DNA of 10,550 nt, taken from the NCBI GenBank assembly GCA_036821645.1, contig DAISJD010000105.1, positions 1 to 10,550 on the forward strand. Reading direction: 5' to 3'. This DNA is from DAISJD01 sp036821645. GTDB lineage: Bacteria; Pseudomonadota; Alphaproteobacteria; ATCC43930; CGMCC-115725. Under the pieces are notes generated by a model. The model saw only the letters and a list, made by a program, of their open reading frames with translations. It had not been told where the DNA came from and ran no database searches. Each line of letters begins with the position of its first letter. The stretch's first letter is position 1. Below are positions 5,652-10,550 of this stretch, piece after piece. A program made the position numbers and the translations under genes.

Positions 5652-6965
5652 TTACATAATTTCTTGGGTTTTTATCGTAAATTCTGGGTAAAGATTTAGT
5701 TTCGAGGCGTGGTAAAGCTTCGGCGTGGCGAGCACTTTGAATTGTAGCGCATCGAACCACATGTCTAGTTTCGTGCCGTCTTCTTCTGCAAGCCCAACCG
5801 TCAAGAAATAGACCCCACCCCCCATATGCATATCGAGGGAAAGATCGAAGACCACGGTCCCCCCAACCGGTGGGATCGGCACAGTGCCTTTGCCGCAGAC
5901 GGTGATCGTATCGCAGCCGAACAACTCGAAGCCGCGCCGATCGCGGATATGGACCCCAAGACACAGCGAGGCGACATCGCCCTTGATCCGAGCCTGACAG
6001 ATTAGGCGATGGCGCTTGCCGGTTTCCACGGCACCGACAGGATGGCCTGCATCGTCCGCGAGACTGATCGTTTCAAGCACAACCCGTTTATCGCCATAGC
6101 GGGTGGGGTCGGTCGGTTCTGCGCCCGTCGATGCCTGTACGGTCAGCGGTGCCGTTGGCGGCGCATGGGGTGCCGGTGTTGCGGGCGTCGGTTCGGCTCG
6201 GCTTTGGCTCAAGGTGGTGCCGAACAGAAGCTGATGATAAATCTTGGTGACCGTGTTGGGGTCGCTGTCGCTGACCACGGCACCGCCATCGAGGAGGATG
6301 GCCCGATCGCAGCAGGCGGTAATCGCCTCGGCGGAGTGCGTGACGAGCAAAACGGTCTTACCCCGCGCGCGCAAACGCTGAAACCGATCGAAACATTTCA
6401 ATTGAAACCGGGCATCGCCGACCGCCAGGGCTTCATCCACGATCAAAACCTCAGGATCGGCCACCATGACGGTGGAAAAACTGAGCCGTGCCTGCATACC
6501 GGTCGAATATGTGCGAAACGGTTGATCGATCACGGCCCCCAATTCGGCAAAATCGACGATTTCGTCAAATTTCTCATCGATTTCCGACCGTTTGAACCCG
6601 GCACACAGCCCGCCCATATAGACATTTTCCCGGCCGGTGAAATTCGGGTTGAAGCCGCTGCCCAATTCTAAGATCGCACTGACCCGGCCATTGATCGCGA
6701 CCGTCCCGTCGGTCGGGGTGAGGGTGCCGGCCAGAATTTTGAGCAAGGTGCTTTTGCCGGCCCCATTGCGCCCCATGATGCCGACCACTTCGCCGCGATT
6801 GACGGTGAAACTCACCCCTTTCAGGGCCCAAAAACTTTTATGCCGGTCCCGACCCGTCAGCAATTCCTGCAACAGATCGCGGGATTGTTGGTAGATCTTG
6901 AACATTTTGGTGATGCCGTGCGCGCTGATCACCGTTTGGTCGATCGGTGCCGATGCCGTCATCAT
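5652..6965 (-). CDS. wzt: polysaccharide export ABC transporter ATP-binding protein
   Basis: A 437-residue peripheral ATPase of the O-antigen/capsule exporter; with Wzm it should move a completed undecaprenyl-linked polysaccharide across the inner membrane. The nucleotide-binding domain (about 12-250) has Walker A GRNGAGKST at 65-73, the Wzt-type ELGSGFNPNFTGREN (100-114), signature YSTGMQ at 153-158, Walker B VLIVDE at 173-178 and switch His210. A Pro/Ala-rich linker (about 256-286) leads to a C-terminal beta-rich domain (about 288-415) of the Wzt_C type. In E. coli O9a that domain binds the chemically modified non-reducing end of the glycan, which would make this exporter selective for a capped chain (inference). 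Its ATG overlaps the asnB-like stop by 4 nt (ATGA), so it is coupled to asnB. The partner wzm lies on the other strand. Confidence 0.93.
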   Translation of the reverse strand: MMTASAPIDQTVISAHGITKMFKIYQQSRDLLQELLTGRDRHKSFWALKGVSFTVNRGEVVGIMGRNGAGKSTLLKILAGTLTPTDGTVAINGRVSAILELGSGFNPNFTGRENVYMGGLCAGFKRSEIDEKFDEIVDFAELGAVIDQPFRTYSTGMQARLSFSTVMVADPEVLIVDEALAVGDARFQLKCFDRFQRLRARGKTVLLVTHSAEAITACCDRAILLDGGAVVSDSDPNTVTKIYHQLLFGTTLSQSRAEPTPATPAPHAPPTAPLTVQASTGAEPTDPTRYGDKRVVLETISLADDAGHPVGAVETGKRHRLICQARIKGDVASLCLGVHIRDRRGFELFGCDTITVCGKGTVPIPPVGGTVVFDLSLDMHMGGGVYFLTVGLAEEDGTKLDMWFDALQFKVLATPKLYHASKLNLYPEFTIKTQEIM

Positions 6966-8893
6966 GACGATGTCCGTCCGAACAAGCGTTTGAGCCAGGA
7001 TGTCACGCCGGGTTTTGGTGGTGCCGCAGGTACCGACGGCACCATGGTCCGGGGCACCGCACTCTGGGTGGGGCGGACGGCACCCAGGGGGGCCTCAAGG
7101 GCTTGATAGGGATGTTCTTGCAGCCAGGTTTCTAAGATGAACAAAGACCAGACCCGATAGGCACTGAAATTTTGTTCCTGTGTCTTCAAAAACTGATCGA
7201 GACGGGTGGGATCGATGAACTGGCGAAGGGCGCTTTGCGGCGACAGGACGAGGGTGCGGGTGGTGGGCAAGAGGGCCGCCTTGCCCCACCCATCCATCGG
7301 CAGGCCGAACCCGCGCTTCGGTCGGTCGAGCCACCCGCGCGGGACATAGCGTTCGGCGACCCGTTTCAAGACGGTTTTGCCGCTGCTGGTGCCTGCCTTG
7401 TAGCAATCGTCGGCGGCAAGGCCCATGGCGAAATGGGCGACCTCGCGCCCGATCAGGGGGGCCCGCACCTCGAGAGAATGCCGCATGCTCATCCGGTCGA
7501 CCTTGGCCAAGACGGCGCCGGGCATATAGTGGCGGGCGTCCAACTCGCGCAGGCGATTGACCAGCGGGCGCGGATCTTCGTCCAACAGCATCCGTTCGGT
7601 CTGGAGCGTATGGGCAAGGCCCGGCGGGATGGTGCCCAAAATCTCGCTCAAGACCCGTTCCGGATAGACGAGGATCCGGTCCGACAGATAGGCCCCGCCG
7701 GGGGTCCAGCCGGGGATCTGGCGGCTTTCTTCGTCGACGGTCGAAAAATACCGGCCATAGCCGCCGAAAAGCTCGTCGCCGCCGTCGCCGGAAAGGGCGA
7801 CTGTGACGTGTTCGCGCGCAAAGCCGGACAGGAGGAAGGTCGGCAGGCAGGAGCTGTCGGCGTTGGGTTCGTCCAAGGCGCGCCCGATCGCATGCCCGAG
7901 ATCGAGCGCATCGGGCATCAAAATCCGTTCATGATGCCGGGTGCCGAGATGTGCGGCCGTTTCGGCGGCGAGGAGATGTTCGGAATCGGCATGACCGGAA
8001 AAACCGATCGAGAATGTGTCGAGCGAACGGCCCAGCTTCCGGGCGATCATCGCCGCGACCACGGTCGAGTCGACGCCACCCGATAAAAACGCCCCAAGCG
8101 GCACATCGCTGATCAGGCGGCGTTCGATGGTTCGGGTCAGGATTTCATCCAATTCGTCGGCCTGATCGTCGATCGTACGGTTGGACTGATGGATGGCGCT
8201 GGTTTTGAAGTGAAAATACGCGGTAAGGCGGCTCTCGCCACCGACCGCGAGATCAAGGGCCGATCCAGGCGGCAGCTTTTTTACCGCCCGATAGATCGAG
8301 CCTGGGGCCGGGATATATTGGAAACAAAGATAGTTGGCGATGGCTTCCTGATCGATTGTCGCATCGAACTGGGGCAATTCGGTCAGCGCCTGCAATTCTG
8401 AGGCAAAGGCCAAAATTTCCGGTGTTTCGTATATATAAAGCGGTTTTTCCCCAAACATGTCCCGGGCGAGCAACAGATGCTTGGCCTTGCTGTCCCAGAA
8501 GCCGAAGGCGAACATGGCGTCGAGATCGGGCAAAACCGCAGCGCCCTGATCGACGAGGGCCGCCAAGAGAACTTCGGTGTCGGACCGGCTGGAAAACTGA
8601 TGGCCCTTGGCCTCCAGAATGGATTTTAGATCGTGGAAATTATAAAGTTCGCCATTGTAGGTCAGGACGTGGCGGCCATCCTGCGATACCATGGGTTGAT
8701 GGCCGCCGCTGCTCGTATCGATGATGGCGAGACGGCGCTGGGCAAAGGCGCAGAACCCGTTCGGATCGGTCCAAAACCCGTAATCGTCAGGCCCCCGATG
8801 GATCATGGTATTGGCCATGAGCCGGACGTAGGAATCAAGTATATCGGGTGATAAAAGCCCGGTTTTATCAACAATACCGGCAATTCCGCACAT
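6962..8893 (-). CDS. asnB: asparagine synthase-like glutamine amidotransferase
   Basis: A 643-residue two-domain amidotransferase. The N-terminal class II glutaminase has the nucleophile Cys2 after Met removal (MCGIAGIVD), HRGPDD 32-37, RLAIID 54-59, YNGELYN 79-85 and RSDTE 103-107. The ammonia then passes to the C-terminal ATP-pyrophosphatase domain with SGGVDS 271-276, SGDGGDELFGGY 368-379, KVDRMSM 464-470 and SLEVRAPL 473-480. All key residues appear intact. AsnB makes asparagine from aspartate, glutamine and ATP, but homologues of this length inside polysaccharide clusters often amidate sugar acids (for example WbpS), and location beside wzt/wzm favours that use (inference). The last 45 residues after the conserved core are Pro/Ala-rich and basic. 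It is the first gene of the minus-strand unit, with its start 269 nt from the divergent wzm. No strong ribosome binding site precedes the ATG. Confidence 0.92.
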   Translation of the reverse strand: MCGIAGIVDKTGLLSPDILDSYVRLMANTMIHRGPDDYGFWTDPNGFCAFAQRRLAIIDTSSGGHQPMVSQDGRHVLTYNGELYNFHDLKSILEAKGHQFSSRSDTEVLLAALVDQGAAVLPDLDAMFAFGFWDSKAKHLLLARDMFGEKPLYIYETPEILAFASELQALTELPQFDATIDQEAIANYLCFQYIPAPGSIYRAVKKLPPGSALDLAVGGESRLTAYFHFKTSAIHQSNRTIDDQADELDEILTRTIERRLISDVPLGAFLSGGVDSTVVAAMIARKLGRSLDTFSIGFSGHADSEHLLAAETAAHLGTRHHERILMPDALDLGHAIGRALDEPNADSSCLPTFLLSGFAREHVTVALSGDGGDELFGGYGRYFSTVDEESRQIPGWTPGGAYLSDRILVYPERVLSEILGTIPPGLAHTLQTERMLLDEDPRPLVNRLRELDARHYMPGAVLAKVDRMSMRHSLEVRAPLIGREVAHFAMGLAADDCYKAGTSSGKTVLKRVAERYVPRGWLDRPKRGFGLPMDGWGKAALLPTTRTLVLSPQSALRQFIDPTRLDQFLKTQEQNFSAYRVWSLFILETWLQEHPYQALEAPLGAVRPTQSAVPRTMVPSVPAAPPKPGVTSWLKRLFGRTSS

Positions 8894-9162
8894 TCGGCTC
8901 GTCGCCCTTCATCCAGGATCCAGATCTGTCGACTGTTAGCATGAAGCGGGGATTCCGCGATACAGTGATATTCGAGAGTGTCGGTTGTGGATCCTGCAAG
9001 GATTAAATGTCTTGCCGCCTTGAGGCGTCTGGGATAATGGTGCAGCCCTGATCCGACACCCGCTTGTTTTGGTATGCTGTTCGGGTGTTTGGTGTGGGAG
9101 GTATCGGCGCGCGGCCGACCGACCGATGCCGTTTTCGGTGCTTTCCATTGGACGCGGTGGTG
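8894..9162. promoter_or_regulatory. divergent control region between asnB and wzm
   Basis: This 269-nt gap must hold the promoters of both divergent units. On the plus strand a -10-like GATAAT (9033-9038) follows TTGCCG (9012-9017) at 15 bp, short of the ideal; a 5-bp inverted repeat CGCCT/AGGCG (9016-9020, 9023-9027) lies between them. TATGCT at 9073-9078 is a second -10 candidate with no matching -35. CAGGATCC (8914-8921) and GGATCCTG (8989-8996) form a widely spaced inverted repeat. GCGG/CCGC arms also flank GGATT near 8946-8958. These are candidate elements only; no promoter is certain. Confidence 0.4.
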
Positions 9163-10002
9163 ATGGTATTACGGCTGTTAAATCCCCATGGACATGTTTT
9201 GGCCCTGCTGGCCTTATGGCGATTGATCGTCGCACGATGGGAATTGGCGGTTGAATTGACGCGGCGCGATCTTGCCGAACGCTATGCGGGGCAGGTGTTC
9301 GGCCTTGCGTGGACCGTCGGGCATCCTCTGCTCCAAATTATCATCTATGTTATTGTGTTCAGCAGGATTTTCAATGGGGCTTACGATTTCGATCCGGCAC
9401 ATCCATTGAACCAGACGACGTTTTTGCTGGCTGGGCTCGGGCCTTGGATGGTCATGTCCGAGTTTTTAGGCAAGGCACCAAGCTTGATTACGGCCAATGC
9501 CCGAATGGTAAAACAGGTCGTTTTCCCGATCGAAGTCTTGCCGATTTCGGCGGCAATGGCCAGTATGGTTACCTTGATCGTTGGTATGGTCTCGATCTTT
9601 ATCTATGGATTAATCGCCAATGGTTTTTTATTTTGGTCTATCTTGTTATTGCCATTTATTATGATAATGCAATTTATTATGATGATTGGCATTGGATATT
9701 TATTATCTGCTGCTAGCCCATATTTTAGGGATTTAAAAGATTTTGTCAGTGTTTATTTAAGCTTAGCTCTTTTTATCAGTCCGGTTTTGTATTTTAAGGT
9801 CAATCTACCATTTATTTTTCAGATTCTTATCGCCTTAAATCCATTTAGTATGATGATTTATGTCTATCAGGATGTAATTTGGTATGGTGACTGTTCACAC
9901 CCTTTTGCATGGTTTTTATTTTTTCTGTATTCACTATTGTTTTTTTCTTTAGGGTATCGTTTTTTTGAACAAGTCAAGCATGGGTTTGCCGATGTATTGT
10001 AA
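9163..10002 (+). CDS. wzm: polysaccharide export ABC transporter permease
   Basis: A 279-residue ABC-2 type permease that forms the membrane channel for Wzt. The amphipathic N-terminal part ELTRRDLAERYAGQVFGLAWTVGHPLLQ (31-58) is the usual Wzm entry segment, followed by about six hydrophobic segments (roughly 48-68, 87-105, 126-150, 157-182, 197-213 and 248-266). ASPYFRDLKDF (184-194) and the end EQVKHGFADVL match the family. The start at 9163 is chosen to give the usual short N-terminus; the frame is open from 9064, but the extra 33 residues do not resemble the family. No clear ribosome binding site is seen: a GGA at 9150-9152 lies 10 nt upstream. The first half is GC-rich and the second half distinctly AT-rich. 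It is divergent from asnB-wzt instead of adjacent to wzt. Confidence 0.9.
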   Translation: MVLRLLNPHGHVLALLALWRLIVARWELAVELTRRDLAERYAGQVFGLAWTVGHPLLQIIIYVIVFSRIFNGAYDFDPAHPLNQTTFLLAGLGPWMVMSEFLGKAPSLITANARMVKQVVFPIEVLPISAAMASMVTLIVGMVSIFIYGLIANGFLFWSILLLPFIMIMQFIMMIGIGYLLSAASPYFRDLKDFVSVYLSLALFISPVLYFKVNLPFIFQILIALNPFSMMIYVYQDVIWYGDCSHPFAWFLFFLYSLLFFSLGYRFFEQVKHGFADVL

Positions 10003-10184
10003 GATGCGTCGGCACCATACCCCGATGATGGGGGGATCGGCGATGGGGTTTGATTGTCGTCGGGTAAAATTATTTCCAAATGCTCAATTTTTCTTAACCT
10101 TATTACGTCATTCTACCATAGATGGGCAGGCTAAAATTTTGTGTAATCGGCATGTAAGCTTGATTGGCTTTGGACGAAATTGAC
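10003..10184 (+). other. gap between wzm and the repeat-protein frame
   Basis: This 182-nt gap holds no gene I can support. CCCC-GATGAT-GGGG near 10020-10033 could fold but has no T tract after it. A short frame ATGGGCAGG... around 10122 encodes about 11 residues before a stop. The region may carry a promoter or leader for the repeat protein, but no clear promoter was found. Confidence 0.4.
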
Positions 10185-10550
10185 GTGATCGTGCGTGTGA
10201 AACATATCTTGAAGAAATTTGAGCGGCATGATCTGCTGTCTCTTGATTTTATCGGCAAAGTGCTGAAGTACAAACTTGCGAAGCCGGTTTTCAAGGCGGT
10301 CGGTGGGCCAGGATTTGTCGCGATTTGTCGTCGTTTTGTCGACCGCTACCCCCCAACGCCGACCTATGTTGGAAAAGTCTTTAAATATAAACTTATCGTG
10401 CCTTTGGTTAAAAAATTTTCTCAAATGAGATTATTTAATTTTTTATATAAAACCCTCAAGCGTTATCCTTTGACTCCGACCTATATTGGTAAAGTCATTA
10501 AATATAAAATATTTTTTCCAATGTATAGATTTTTTACAAAAAAAATATAC
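10185..10550 (+). CDS. repeat protein, N-terminal part, runs off the right edge
   Basis: The frame is open without a stop from 10164 to the end of the window (122 codons from the GTG at 10185), and is not a recognised family. The start is uncertain: GTG at 10185, 10191 or 10197 and TTG at 10164 or 10170 are possible, there is no in-frame ATG before 10425, and no ribosome binding site decides it. After about 14 residues (VIVRVKHILKKFER) the protein is a tandem repeat of exactly 39 residues: two complete units and a partial third. The best-kept positions are xGKVxKYK, a Pro four residues after that motif, and in units 2 and 3 RYPxTPTY before it. It is strongly basic and rich in aromatic and hydrophobic residues, suggesting helical membrane-surface or nucleic/polyanion contact (inference). 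Position beside wzm suggests a polysaccharide-locus protein, for instance the leading part of a large glycosyltransferase. Confidence 0.6.
   Translation, partial: MIVRVKHILKKFERHDLLSLDFIGKVLKYKLAKPVFKAVGGPGFVAICRRFVDRYPPTPTYVGKVFKYKLIVPLVKKFSQMRLFNFLYKTLKRYPLTPTYIGKVIKYKIFFPMYRFFTKKIY
10227..10550 (+). repeat. 117-nt tandem repeat encoding a 39-residue unit
   Basis: Unit 1 is 10227-10343, unit 2 is 10344-10460, and unit 3 is 10461 to the edge (90 nt). The spacing of the motif Ile/Val-Gly-Lys-Val is 117 nt both times (10251, 10368, 10485), with no insertion or deletion. Units 2 and 3 are alike at the DNA level around CCGACCTAT and AAATATAAA; unit 1 is more divergent and more GC-rich. Confidence 0.75.

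Noticed and set aside
5994..6671. Plus-strand open frames opposite wzt
   Set aside because: They are antisense to the Walker A, signature and Walker B motifs of wzt and have no recognisable content.
7172..8086. Plus-strand open frame of 304 codons opposite asnB
   Set aside because: The minus strand encodes all AsnB motifs here; the plus frame is a GC-rich shadow.
10020..10033. CCCC-GATGAT-GGGG as the wzm terminator
   Set aside because: The stem is only 4 bp and no T tract follows.
10131..10424. Minus-strand open frame of 97 codons opposite the repeat protein
   Set aside because: The plus-strand frame has an exact 39-residue period and stays open to the edge, which the minus frame does not explain.
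1..10550. CRISPR array, tRNA, rRNA, insertion sequence or integrase
   Set aside because: No short regular direct repeats with spacers, no tRNA-like cloverleaf, and no transposase or integrase motif were seen on either strand.

Overview
The window is mostly GC-rich. Its codon use, DUF1289 protein, stand-alone PAS_5-type protein and small lipoproteins point to an alphaproteobacterium, probably Rhodospirillales-like (inference; no rRNA or other marker is present). No tRNA, rRNA, insertion sequence, integrase or CRISPR array was seen. AT-rich stretches interrupt the GC-rich background at about 3300-3640, 5550-5670 and from about 9600 to the right edge.

Layout. (1) 2-1053, plus strand: the end of one ABC permease and a complete second one, overlapping by 4 nt, of the polyamine (PotB/PotC) importer type. 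(2) 1122-2059: a DUF1289 four-cysteine protein, then two small divergent lipoproteins. The gap between the lipoproteins carries four copies of ACGGTG spaced 10-11 bp apart, which looks like a regulator binding array. (3) 2094-3200, plus: an old yellow enzyme of the YqjM/NamA class. (4) 3286-5431, minus: in transcription order a PAS_5-like protein, a RidA-family protein lacking the usual catalytic arginine, a class D (OXA-type) beta-lactamase and an AT-rich gene for an 80-residue Cys/His-rich protein. (5) 5652-8893, minus: asnB-like amidotransferase and wzt, the ATPase of an O-antigen/capsule exporter, overlapping by 4 nt. (6) 9163-10002, plus: wzm, the permease partner of Wzt, transcribed divergently. 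(7) From about 10185 to the right edge, plus: an open frame with no in-frame stop and no ATG before 10425, carrying a tandem repeat of exactly 39 residues (117 nt).

How it fits together: Wzm and Wzt would form one ABC exporter that moves a finished lipid-linked polysaccharide across the inner membrane. Wzt has a C-terminal domain of the type that reads the modified end of the glycan. The AsnB-like enzyme, translationally coupled to wzt, may amidate a sugar acid or supply asparagine. The right edge is therefore probably the start of a surface-polysaccharide locus, and the repeat protein is its first unexplained member. The left half is ordinary chromosomal background with an apparently resident beta-lactamase.
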